NCBI RefSeq assembly: GCF_037055355.1
Contig: NZ_CP146350.1
Coordinates: 4,983,001 to 5,047,000, forward strand
Direction of reading: 5' to 3'
DNA from: Streptomyces sp. DG1A-41
Lineage (GTDB): Bacteria; Actinomycetota; Actinomycetes; Streptomycetales; Streptomycetaceae
DNA length: 64,000 nucleotides
Shown piece after piece: positions 55,854-64,000 of this stretch (position 1 is the stretch's first letter; each line of letters opens with the position of its first letter). Under the pieces are notes generated by a model. The model was not told the origin of the DNA. It saw only the letters and a program-made list of their open reading frames with translations, and searched no databases. Made by a program: the position numbers and the translations under genes.

Positions 55854-56654
55854 TCAGCCGGCGGGCAGGTCCTGCAGCCAGTCGGTGTAGTTGCTGATCT
55901 CCATGTCGGCCAGGCTGGTGGCCGCGTGGGCGGTGTTCGCGGCGCGGCCGTGCAGGACCACCCGGGGGTGGCCGTCGCCGGCGACGTCGCCGTAGGAGAG
56001 GTGGGTGGTGCCGTGCGAGGAGGACCACCTGTAGTTGCGCGAGCCGGAACCGCCGTTGTCAGCGCCGGCCTTGGCGATCGGCCCGTTCACGAGGGACAGG
56101 GTGACCGGGCCGGTGGAGCCGACCGCGACGTCCGCGTCCCCGTCGGCGTCGACGTCGCCCGCGACCAGCGCCTGGCCGTAGCGGTCGTAGTCGGTGCTGA
56201 AGAAGCTGAACAGCGTACGGGCGCCGGACAGGCCGGTCGCCGAGCCCCAGACGATGGTGACGGTGCCGTCGTTGGTGTCGGTGCCGTCCTCGCCGGGCGT
56301 GCCGATCAGGAGGTCGGCGTAGCCGTCGGTGTTCAGGTCGGCGGAGGCCAGGGCGGAGCCGAAGGCGTCGTCGGCCTCGGCGGCGCCGGGCATACCGGCC
56401 GTGTTCTGGGTGAGCAGCGTGCGTGTCGAGCTCTTCGGGCCGGTGGAGCTGCCGTAGACGACGGACACGGCGCCCGCCCTCGCCTGCCCGGCGACCGTGG
56501 CGCCGGGTGCGCCGATGGCCAGGTCGGCGCGGCCGTCGCCGTTGAAGTCGTACGGGGCGGCGGCCGTGGCGGCGTGCGCGGCGGGTGCGGACAGGGTCAG
56601 GGCGAGCGGGGTGAGGGCCACCGCGAGGACGGCGGCGGTGACGCGGGTGCGCAT
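55854..56654 (-). pseudogene. FG-GAP repeat protein 3, N-terminal part
   Basis: Start chosen at ATG 56654, which follows GGAGCCCTC and opens with a signal peptide (MRTRVTAAVLAVALTPLALT). Blades DFNGDGRADLAIG, DLNTDGYADLLIG and DVDADGDADVAVG are intact up to the frameshift. Confidence 0.78.
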
Positions 56655-56683
56655 GAGGGCTCCGGGAGTGAGCTGACGGGATG

Positions 56684-58087
56684 TCACTGGGCGATCACCG
56701 CGCCGAAGCTGCGGCCGGCCTTCAGCGAGACGCCGGCGGCGGTCAAGCCCGTGGAGCCCGTGGTGGTCGGGCCGGTGGAGGTGCCGCGCAGGGTCCAGAC
56801 GCCGCCGGAGCCGTTCTCGCCGGCGACGCCGATGACCAGGTCCGCCTTGCCGTCCTTCGTGAGGTCGGTCAGGTCGACGGCGGAGCCGAAGCGGTCCCAG
56901 GCCTCGGCGGTGCCGGGAACGCCGCTGGTGTTCTGCGTGTAGGACGTGGCGCCGCTGGTCTTCAGGCCGGAAGCGGAGCCGAACAGGACGGTCACGGAGC
57001 CCGCCTCCGCCACCGTGCCGAGGTCCTCGCCGTGAGCGGCGACCGCGACGTCCGCGTAGCCGTCGCCGTTGATGTCGCCGGTGCTGACGGCCGAGCCGAA
57101 GGCGTCGTCGGTCTCGCCCGCGCCGGGCACGCCGGTGGTGTCCTGGTGCACGACGGTCGGCGTCTGCGCCGGGTCGGGGCCGTTCGGGCCGCCGTACCAG
57201 ACGGTGATCTGGCCGCCCTTGTGGCCGCCGGGCTTGTGGCCGGACGGGTCCGTGGAGTCACCGAGGACGAGGTCGCCGTAGCCGTCGCCGTTGATGTCGC
57301 CGACCGAGCCGGGGAAGCCGTCGGCGTTCGGCAGCTCGGCGAACTTGTAACCCGTGCCGGTCCAGCGGTAGTACCAGATCTGGCCGCCGGAGTCGCCGTC
57401 CACGGCGTGCGGGTGGACGCGCTCGGCAGCGCCGTCGCCGGTCATGTCGCCCGCGATCACCTCGTACCCGCCGCCGAGTTCGCCGGCGCGGTAGTGGCTC
57501 AGCGGGCCGCCGGTGCGGGTGAAGGGGCCCAGGTACAGGCGGATCTGGCTCTGGCCGGTGAGCGTCACGTCCGTGTCGCCGTCGCCGTCGAAGTCGCCGG
57601 TCGCGATGCCCCGGGAGAAGCCGCCGTACTCGGACAGCGACGTCGGCTGCGGCAGGCCCTTGCCGCTGGTCAGGCCCGACGTGCTGCCCCACAGGACGGT
57701 GCCGGAGCCGATGCCGTCCCGGTCGCCGATGCTCTCGCCTGCGGAGCCCACGACGAGGTCGGAGTAGCCGTCGCGGTCCAGGTCGGCGGCGGCGAGGGCG
57801 GAGCCGAACAAATCGGCCGACTCGGCGGTGCCCGGAATGCCGGGGGAGTTCTGGGTGATGATCGCCTTACGGGTGGCCGAGACACCGGACGACGAGCCGT
57901 AGAGCACGACGACGGCGCCGGCGCAGGAGGCCGAGCCGACGTCGGTGCAGGGGGCGCCGGCCGCGACATCCCGGTACCCGTCGCCGTTGAAGTCCCCGGC
58001 GAGGCCCGAGGGCGCGGCGGCGGCCGGGGTGGTGGTGAGCAGGCCGGTGGTGAGCGTGGCGGCCAGGAAGAGGGTGCGCTTGCGCAA
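56684..58087 (-). CDS. Secreted FG-GAP repeat protein 4 (467 aa)
   Basis: TTG at 58087 after GGAGCCCCC gives MRKRTLFLAATLTTGLLTTT, nearly the same signal peptide as protein 2, so they are close duplicates. Blades DFNGDGYRDVAAG, DLDRDGYSDLVVG, DFDGDGDTDVTLT, DINGDGYGDLVLG, DINGDGYADVAVA and DLTKDGKADLVIG. The open frame extends upstream but is antisense-like there. Confidence 0.85.
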   Translation of the reverse strand: MRKRTLFLAATLTTGLLTTTPAAAAPSGLAGDFNGDGYRDVAAGAPCTDVGSASCAGAVVVLYGSSSGVSATRKAIITQNSPGIPGTAESADLFGSALAAADLDRDGYSDLVVGSAGESIGDRDGIGSGTVLWGSTSGLTSGKGLPQPTSLSEYGGFSRGIATGDFDGDGDTDVTLTGQSQIRLYLGPFTRTGGPLSHYRAGELGGGYEVIAGDMTGDGAAERVHPHAVDGDSGGQIWYYRWTGTGYKFAELPNADGFPGSVGDINGDGYGDLVLGDSTDPSGHKPGGHKGGQITVWYGGPNGPDPAQTPTVVHQDTTGVPGAGETDDAFGSAVSTGDINGDGYADVAVAAHGEDLGTVAEAGSVTVLFGSASGLKTSGATSYTQNTSGVPGTAEAWDRFGSAVDLTDLTKDGKADLVIGVAGENGSGGVWTLRGTSTGPTTTGSTGLTAAGVSLKAGRSFGAVIAQ

Positions 58088-58151
58088 GAGGGGGCTCCGG
58101 GTGGGTGGGGGCCGGACCTGGAAGGCCCGGCCCCGGGGGATGCGGGGTGGC

Positions 58152-59693
58152 TCAGTCGGCGAAGTTGGCGCCGAAGTTCGGGTAGCCCGTCGTGGAAACG
58201 CCCGAGGTGCTGGGGGAGACGGTGCGCGAACCCGTGGCGGTGATCTTCGTGCCGCTGGACGGCATGTAGAGGACCGCGCCGTTGCCGTCGTTCTCGTACG
58301 AGCCGGCCAGCAGGTCGGCCCGGCCGTCGCCGGTGACGTCGTCGAGCTTGACGTCGGTGCCGAGGAAGTCGCCCTTCTCGTCCGAGCCGGGGACGCCCGC
58401 GGTGCTCTGTGCGAAGGACTGGGTGCCGGTGGAGGTGTTGATGCCCGAGGCCGAGCCGTACAGCACGACGAGCTGGCCGGCGTCCGCGACCGACCCGATG
58501 TCCTCGCCCGCGACGCCGACCACGAGGTCCTGGTAGCCGTCGCCGTTGACGTCGCCCAGGTCCAGCTCGTAGCCGAAGTAGTCGTTCCGCTCCGAGCTGC
58601 CGGGGACGTTGCCGGTGTTCTGGGTGATGCCGGTGGTGGAGCCGACGCCGCCCGGCGCGCCGTAGGTGATCCACACCTTGCCACCGTCGGCGGCCTCCGG
58701 GAAGGTCACCCCGTCGTCGGTCCGGTTCCAGTGCATGCCGGTGACGATGTCGCCGTAGCCGTCGCCGTTGATGTCGCCGATGCCGGTGATGACACCGGCC
58801 TTCAGCGGCCGGGCGTCGGCGGCGGACAGGCCCGAACCCGTGCCGAGGAGGAGGTAGTTGGCGTTCCAGTACCGGCCGGTGGCGGTCTCGAAGCCGTCGA
58901 CGACCAGGTCGGTGCGGCGGTCGCCGTTGACGTCGCCCGCGGTGAGGTTGAGAGGGCCGGACCCGTCGCCCGATGCCTGGATCGGTGCCTTGACGCTGTA
59001 CCGGCCCTTGACCGCGGTGCCGGAGGTGCTGATGCCGCCCTTGTAGACGTAGATGACGTTGGAGGTGTTGCCGACGGCCAGGTCCGCCTTGCCGTCGCCG
59101 TCGAAGTCGCCGGCGGCGAGGTTCCTGCCCCACCGGTCGTGCTGGGTGGGGGCCGCGTCCGCGATGGAGACGCCCTTGCCGGTGATGCCCTGGGCCGAGC
59201 CCCACAGGACCGCGACACCGCCGCCGTCCTTGTCGCTGCCGACGTCCTCCAGCGGGGAGGAGACGGCGAGGTCGTCATAGCCGTCGCCGTTGAAGTCGGC
59301 GTAGGCGCTGTCGGCGCCGAACACGTCACCGCTCTCGGCGGTGCCCGGGTTGCCGGCGGTGTTCTGGCTGATGGCGGACCGCTTCGCGGACGAGACTCCC
59401 GTCTTCGTGCCGTACAGGACGACGAGCTGGCCGGCGTCCTTCTTGCCGCTCACGTACGCGCCGGCGGCGGAGAACGCCACGTCGCCGATGCCGTCGTGGT
59501 TGAAGTCGGCCTGCGGGGCCTGCGTCGGGTCCGCGGCCGCCGCCGTACCGGCCGTGGCCGTGAGCAGCGTGCCGGTGAGGGCGGCAGCCGCGGCGGTCGC
59601 CAGGGCGAGGCGCAGGCGGGGGCGACGGAACGGGCGCGCGTGCGGGTGTGCGGGCGCGTGCGGGCGCCCGGAGGGGCGCTCGTGCTGATGCAT
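58152..59693 (-). CDS. Secreted FG-GAP repeat protein 5 (513 aa)
   Basis: ATG 59693 after AGGAG. A long, Arg/His-rich n-region is followed by a hydrophobic core (LALATAAAAALTGTLLTATAG), compatible with Tat or Sec export. Blades DFNHDGIGDVAFS, DFNGDGYDDLAVS, DFDGDGKADLAVG, DVNGDRRTDLVVD, DINGDGYGDIVTG, DVNGDGYQDLVVG. First gene of the minus-strand cluster. Confidence 0.88.
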   Translation of the reverse strand: MHQHERPSGRPHAPAHPHARPFRRPRLRLALATAAAAALTGTLLTATAGTAAAADPTQAPQADFNHDGIGDVAFSAAGAYVSGKKDAGQLVVLYGTKTGVSSAKRSAISQNTAGNPGTAESGDVFGADSAYADFNGDGYDDLAVSSPLEDVGSDKDGGGVAVLWGSAQGITGKGVSIADAAPTQHDRWGRNLAAGDFDGDGKADLAVGNTSNVIYVYKGGISTSGTAVKGRYSVKAPIQASGDGSGPLNLTAGDVNGDRRTDLVVDGFETATGRYWNANYLLLGTGSGLSAADARPLKAGVITGIGDINGDGYGDIVTGMHWNRTDDGVTFPEAADGGKVWITYGAPGGVGSTTGITQNTGNVPGSSERNDYFGYELDLGDVNGDGYQDLVVGVAGEDIGSVADAGQLVVLYGSASGINTSTGTQSFAQSTAGVPGSDEKGDFLGTDVKLDDVTGDGRADLLAGSYENDGNGAVLYMPSSGTKITATGSRTVSPSTSGVSTTGYPNFGANFAD

Positions 59694-59883
59694 GCGAGAT
59701 CTCCTGCTGCATGCGGGGATGCCTGGCGGACATCCACAGTCGATGGAGGGCCGGACTGTCCGTGTTCGCCGGTAGTTGTCCGGGCGTTCACGGTGGTCGG
59801 CGATCAGGAGACCTGTGTGGGGACGTAAGGGTTGTACGTGAGTTCGGTTAATTTGCGAGGCGGTTGAGAAGTGGGGTTTCGCG

Positions 59884-60477
59884 TCACTCGGCGGGCACCG
59901 GCCGGTACCGCACGTCGACCGCTGCCTTACGGTCGTCCCCGACGAGCAGCTCCAGCCGTACGGGCGCTCCCCCGGGGTTGTCGAACAGCCGGATCCCGTC
60001 GCCGAGCAGCACGGGCACGATGTGCAGGTCGATCTCGTCGATCAGCCCGCGGTCCAGGAGCTGCCGGCCGATGGTCGGCGAGAACACCTCGACGTTCTTC
60101 CCGCCGGCGGCCTCGCGCGCGATCCGGAGCGCCTCGGCGACGTCGCAGCTCAGGAAGGTCACGCCCGGGGTGGGCTGCGCGTCCTCCGGGTGGTGCGTGA
60201 GCACGAACACGGGCCCCTGCCAGGCGCCGCCGTAGATCCCGCTGGGGTCGGGACAGGCGTCCCAGCCGACCCGGCCGCCCAGCACGGCGCCGGTCGTCTC
60301 GGCGTACTCCTTGGTGAGGCCGGGGCGGAAGGTCGCCCCCGTCATCCAGTCCATCGTGTGATTCGGGCCCGCGACGAATCCGTCCAGGGACATAGCGAAG
60401 TGCCAGAGCACCTTGCCGGCGGCGGTCTGCGGTTCCATGTCGTCCATGTCGGTCGGCCTCTCCCGGCGCGTGGTCAC
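59884..60477 (-). CDS. Dihydrofolate-reductase-family (RibD C-terminal) protein A (197 aa)
   Basis: GTG 60477 overlaps the previous stop (GTGA); ATG 60447 is an alternative. Family pattern: HFAMSLDGFVAGPNHTMDW, GAVLGGRVGWD, VFVLTHHPED, GGKNVEVFSPTIGRQLL, DEIDLHIVPVLLGDGIRLF. NADPH-dependent reductase superfamily; substrate unknown. In an operon with the 60474 gene. Confidence 0.85.
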   Translation of the reverse strand: MTTRRERPTDMDDMEPQTAAGKVLWHFAMSLDGFVAGPNHTMDWMTGATFRPGLTKEYAETTGAVLGGRVGWDACPDPSGIYGGAWQGPVFVLTHHPEDAQPTPGVTFLSCDVAEALRIAREAAGGKNVEVFSPTIGRQLLDRGLIDEIDLHIVPVLLGDGIRLFDNPGGAPVRLELLVGDDRKAAVDVRYRPVPAE

Positions 60478-61055
60478 GGCTGCTTGCGGACGCGGTAGCG
60501 CAGGTGCAGCACCCGGTCGCCCTGGATCACGATGTGCGGGTCCTCGAGCAGATGCTGGGCGGCGACCGAGCCGAAGTAGCGCTTGCCCGAGCCGAAGACC
60601 ACCGGCACGACGTCCATCGCCACCTCGTCGACCAGCCCCAGCGCGAAGGCCTGCCCGCCGGCGTCCCCCGCCGCCACACCGACGTCACGGTCCTCCCCGG
60701 TCAGCTCCTTGGCCTTGGCGATGGCCTCCTCCACACCGTCGACGAAGTGGAACGGCGCGTCCGGGTGCCACCCCTCGGGCCGGGGCCGGTGCGACACGAC
60801 CACCACGTGCTCACCGGCCGGCGGCACGCCGCCCCACCCGTCGGTCATGTCGAACACATGCCGCCCGACGACCAGCGTCCCGATCTTGGCCATGGTCGGC
60901 TGCACGTAGTCGGCGGAGGCCTTGGACACCTTGGCGTACTGGTTGATGGGGACGTCACCGTTGCCGTACCAGTCGAAGAGCGGCCCGACCTGGTCGTCCG
61001 GGTCGGCGATGAAGCCGTCCAGGGACACGACGTTGTGCATCACGACGGTGGTCAT
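60474..61055 (-). CDS. Dihydrofolate-reductase-family (RibD C-terminal) protein B (193 aa)
   Basis: ATG 61055 after AGGAGCCGCG. Same family as the next gene: MTTVVMHNVVSLDGFIADPDDQ, TLVVGRHVFDMTDGW, GEHVVVVSHRPRPEGW, DEVAMDVVPVVFGSGKRYFG. Likely a paralogous reductase pair translated together. Confidence 0.85.
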   Translation of the reverse strand: MTTVVMHNVVSLDGFIADPDDQVGPLFDWYGNGDVPINQYAKVSKASADYVQPTMAKIGTLVVGRHVFDMTDGWGGVPPAGEHVVVVSHRPRPEGWHPDAPFHFVDGVEEAIAKAKELTGEDRDVGVAAGDAGGQAFALGLVDEVAMDVVPVVFGSGKRYFGSVAAQHLLEDPHIVIQGDRVLHLRYRVRKQP

Positions 61056-61150
61056 CGCGGCTCCTGTGGGTTCGGGGGCCGGGAGCGGCCCTTGTGCATC
61101 CATAGACCGGACGCAGGCCGGAAACTCATCGCGCGGGTCGCGCGCGACGG

Positions 61151-61672
61151 TCAGGCGTTCAGCAGGTCCTTGGAACCGGCACGATGACGACCGCCCTTCG
61201 GCAGCGCCGTCTTCGCCGTCAGCCCGCGCGACTGCCAGGCGTTGTCGCGGAGCTTGAACAGGGCCCAGTAACGGGTGGGGCACAGCAGCACGATGTTCAT
61301 GAACACGGCCGCCGGGGTGCCGACGAGCCAGGAGCGCCAGCGCTGGCGCGCGGTCATGTCCGGCCGCATGAGCACGTACAGCCCGGACTGGCCGTACCGC
61401 ACGACCAGGTACACGGCGAGGTACACCAGGGCGATGCCGGGGTTGTGGTACCGCCCGCCCAGGGTCATGAGCGTCATGACGACGATCCAGGCCAGCATGA
61501 CCGGGGTGATGACGAGCTGGAGCAGCCCGAACGTCGGCGAGATGAGCTGCTTCAGCGACAGCCGCGCGTACACGAACGGCAGCATCCACCACCACGACCG
61601 GGCCCAGCGCAGCCGCTGCCGGTAGGTCTTCCTCAGCGTCGTCGGCATGTCGGTGACGACTCCGGCCTCATT
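61151..61672 (-). pseudogene. C-terminal fragment of a membrane glycosyltransferase (GT2)
   Basis: Encodes TDMPTTLRKTYRQRLRWARSWWW (the R/QxxRW motif of processive GT2 enzymes) plus 3-4 membrane segments (LVITPVMLAWIVVMTLM, ALVYLAVYLVVRY, AVFMNIVLLCPT). The catalytic N-terminal half is missing, cut at about 61,675 where transposase sequence begins. Probably nonfunctional. Confidence 0.8.
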
Positions 61673-61674
61673 GA

Positions 61675-62010
61675 CAAGCCACCCGGGAGCGACTGTCGAC
61701 CGCCCGGCGCGAGGCCGTCGATGCCTGCCACCGCTACCTGACCGGCCACCTCGACCAGCTCCGCTACGACACGGCACTTGCGAGCGGGTGGCCGATAGCC
61801 ACCGGCGCGGTCGAGGGCGCCTGCCGCCACTTGATCGCCGACCGCCTCGACATCACCGGCGCCCGCTGGGGCCTGCCCGGAGCCGAAGCCGTCCTGCAAC
61901 TGCGTGCCATCGTCTCCAACGGAAACCTCGACCCCTACTGGCGCTTCCACACCGCCCGCGAGCACGAGCGCCTCTACTCCAACCAGCAGAGCTACGCCCT
62001 CACCGCTTGA
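61675..62010 (+). pseudogene. ISKra4-type transposase, C-terminal fragment
   Basis: Reading frame RERLSTARREAVDACHRYLT...SGWPIATGAVEGACRHL..DRLDITGARWGLPGAEAVLQLRA...ALTA-stop is the conserved end of ISKra4 family transposases. No start codon; joins the glycosyltransferase remnant directly. The strand is opposite to the N-terminal part at 62011-62950. Confidence 0.82.
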
Positions 62011-62950
62011 TCGCGACCGTCACTCGAAACGAACCGCACCCATCGGCGATGACCTGCTCGGGCGGACGGATCAGGGAGGCGGTGCACCACTTGTTCTCCG
62101 CCCTCGGCCCTGGGCGAGCGGGAAGTTCGCCGCTGCGCCCGCCGGGCGGGTGAATCACATCGTGCGGACGCCGGGGAGCCGGGCGGGTGTCGAAGACGCA
62201 GGCCACGGTCGCCATCCGCTTGCGGTTCGGCTTCTCGCCCGGCGCGAGCCGGCCGCGATGACCGGTCGCGGCCTTCGCGGCGGCCCGACGGGTGGCCTCG
62301 CGCAGAGCCTCGGGCCGCATGACCACGCCCTTGCCGTCCACTTGGATTACCAACGGCATCTCGCGGCTGCACGGAACCGGAATCCTGGTCCGGTAGAAGT
62401 CGTCGACGTCGACCGCGGCGGCGACCACGAGCTCTTCCAGCCTGCGCTTGCCGAGCACTTTCCCGCAGCGGCGCTCGACCGCATCGTGCGCCTGGTCGAA
62501 CGAGCCGCGGACGGCCTCGGTGACCGCGAGCCGACGCAGGCCCATCGAATGCCGACCAGCTGGCAGCGACAGCGCGACGTCGGCGGGATGGACATTGCCC
62601 AGGCCCCGGCCCCGGTGGGCGACCCGCGTGGCCCGGACCAGTCCGAACACGCTGGCCAGCCAACGCGAGTGTCCTGTCTCCCGCCAGGGGCGCACCTGCC
62701 CCTCCGGCCCGGTCACGGGCGGCCCGCCGCTGCCACGGACCTCTTCCTCCTCCAGCCTCGCGCGCAGGTCCAGATGGTCCTGCAGCAGCTGTCGTAACAG
62801 CTCCCGCCCGGCGACGTCGAGGCGTTCTTCCAGCTCGGCGTGGGTCCACGCGCTCGCATCGCTGCCCGACAAGGTGCACATCAGGGTCTCGAAGGCGCTG
62901 ACCGAGCGCGCAAAGGGGTCAGTGGTGGCATGAGTGTCGTACGGTTTCAT
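62011..62950 (-). pseudogene. ISKra4-type transposase, N-terminal part (truncated)
   Basis: Starts MKPYDTHATTDPFARSVSAF. Contains ISKra4 N-terminal elements (MPLVIQVDGKGVVMRPEALR, RKRMATVACVFDT). It breaks off at about ...PPEQVIADG near 62040, where the family should continue with the catalytic part; the remaining residues come from sequence next to the IS end. Together with 61675-62010 it looks like an inverted or recombined IS. Confidence 0.82.
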
Positions 62951-63021
62951 CTCCGGGGCTCTTCCCGTCCTGCTTCGATATGGGTCGCACCTTCGAATGT
63001 AGGCGCGGAAGAGCCCTGCTG

Positions 63022-63563
63022 TTAACGGGAGTTGGGCGAAGCAGCCATCCGGCGACGGGCCGGGGTGAACATCCCCGGGGTGTCCTCGTCCAGCCAGCCC
63101 CGCTCCACCAGCCGCTTCAACTTCGACCGCGTGCCCTCGATCTTCCCGGTCTCGGCCGGCAGGCCGATCCTCGGCACGATCTGCTTGGCGCGGACCGGCC
63201 CTGGCGCGTCTGCCACCACCTCCAGGATGTCCCGATACGCCCGCGGCGGGACTCCGAACCCATCCCGGGCTGCCAGTTCGGCACCGTCAGCACCCCGATG
63301 ACCTGCCGCTCGGCCCCCGCATATGCCGACGCGAGCCGCTCACCCGCAGCCGGCTGTCCAGCATCGACGGCCGCCGCCGACTTCTCCGGGGTCACCTCCG
63401 CGAGCACTTCGGCGACCGTCTCCCGCGCGATCCGCAGCCGCTCCAGGCTCTCCCGGGCCAGCTCCAGCTTCCCGGCCAGCTCGGCGACCTCGGCCTCCAA
63501 CTCCTCCACCCGCACCCGGGCAACCACCTCGCGCGCTTCCAACTCCTCAAACAGCGAGCCCAT
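63022..63563 (-). pseudogene. IS-associated coiled-coil/winged-helix protein, frameshifted
   Basis: ATG 63563 opens a coiled coil (MGSLFEELEAREVVARVRVE...). Near 63,240-63,262 the frame changes: the second half (AYRDILEVVADAPGPVRAKQ...LKRLVERGWLDEDTPGMF) has the look of a small winged helix. Proteins of this kind accompany ISKra4-type transposases in Streptomyces. The frameshift makes it a probable pseudogene. Confidence 0.7.
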
Positions 63564-63792
63564 CCGCCACCCTCCTCCACCACCACGGTAGAGAGGAGCA
63601 GCCCGGAACACAGCCCATCCGCATCGTCCACGCCCTCCGGTCGGCTTTCAAGCGCCGGCAGGCCGACGGTGCAGAGGGGACTGCGCTCCGAAGAAAAGAT
63701 CTTGAGGTTCGCGCGATGAGTTCCGAAAGGGACGCCGGTATGTACTCACGGGCCCCTTCGGTCCCGACCAAGTGCAATGACTGGAGAGAACG

Positions 63793-64000
63793 ATGTCCGA
63801 CAACCGCGCGAACGACACGGCCGCGATCACTGCCGTCCTTGAGAGCCTCTACAAGGCATGGGACGCCGGCGACGCCGACGCCTTCGTCGCCGACTACACA
63901 CAGGAGGCCACCGCGATCATGCCCGGCTCCTACCGCGCCTCCCGCGAGGAGGTTCGGCAGGGCATGGCGGCGGGGTTCGCCTCCTTCCTGAAGGGCACCA
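63793..64000 (+). CDS. SgcJ/EcaC-like (SnoaL/NTF2 fold) protein, 5' part
   Basis: ATG at 63793 after GGAGAGAAC. MSDNRANDTAAITAVLESLYKA...WDAGDADAFVADYTQEAT is the standard N-terminus of the SgcJ/EcaC and DUF4440 families of the NTF2-like fold. The gene runs off the window end. Some members act in polyketide or enediyne pathways, many are stand-alone; role unknown. Confidence 0.8.
   Translation, partial: MSDNRANDTAAITAVLESLYKAWDAGDADAFVADYTQEATAIMPGSYRASREEVRQGMAAGFASFLKGT

Noticed and set aside
52326..59693. CRISPR-like or VNTR array in the repeated DNA
   Set aside because: The periodicity is the protein blade repeat (about 60-70 codons) with diverged DNA. No short identical repeats with unique spacers exist anywhere in the window.
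63323..63991. Plus-strand 222-codon ORF near the window end
   Set aside because: It is out of frame with the clear SnoaL-like gene and antisense to the IS-associated gene; Pro/Arg/Ser low complexity.

Overview
The window is high-GC actinobacterial DNA, almost certainly Streptomyces. Positions 1 to about 50,665 are the right-hand part of an integrated temperate siphovirus (prophage). About 50,666-64,000 is host chromosome, visibly richer in G+C. The prophage left end (attL) lies outside the window. At the right end a tyrosine integrase is followed by a terminator-like hairpin and then by the 3' remnant of a host phosphoribosyltransferase gene, so the phage appears to have split that gene.

Prophage layout. 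(1) 1-1,217: no convincing gene, but three operator-like 13-bp palindromes, a perfect 32-bp palindrome and several predicted hairpins. (2) 1,218-11,466, plus strand: about 25 mostly small early-type genes, including a DUF3987 P-loop protein with a histone-H1-like tail and an Lsr2-like nucleoid protein. Six intergenic hairpins here share an invariant TAGGGACAC loop on stems that vary in sequence but keep pairing. (3) 11,565-31,413, minus strand: the late operon, read in the order terminase, portal, scaffold, major capsid, connectors, major tail, frameshifted tail chaperones, tape measure, tail and host-recognition proteins, lysis proteins. One plus-strand GNAT acetyltransferase gene sits inside it as a moron. 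(4) 31,471-32,654, minus strand: a cluster of 11 tRNA genes, then a packaging-type HNH endonuclease. (5) 33,472-50,586, plus strand: replication and nucleotide metabolism. It encodes a RecB-like nuclease, DnaB-like ATPase, endonuclease VII, split primase (CHC2 and TOPRIM), metallophosphoesterase, sigma-like factor, B12-dependent ribonucleotide reductase, ThyX, cytosine-methyltransferase-like protein, DNA polymerase I, dCMP deaminase, excisionase and integrase.

The replication arm is self-sufficient for deoxynucleotide supply: reductase, ThyX and dCMP deaminase feed the phage polymerase. A 17-bp motif, AAGTTGCCTCCTGGGAT, occurs upstream of three right-arm transcription units and twice at the far left (once as a full palindrome). 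It probably links the two arms in one regulatory circuit. Several genes depend on unusual decoding: a canonical -1 slippery site in the tail chaperones, an apparent AUU start and a CUG start. The terminase large subunit is broken by a one-base frameshift at a G run, so the prophage may be defective unless this is a sequencing error.

Host region: a Yip1-family membrane protein, five tandem secreted FG-GAP (integrin-like beta-propeller) protein genes of which one is frameshifted, two DHFR/RibD-like reductases, a truncated glycosyltransferase, a broken and rearranged ISKra4-type transposase locus, and the start of a SnoaL-like gene at the window edge.
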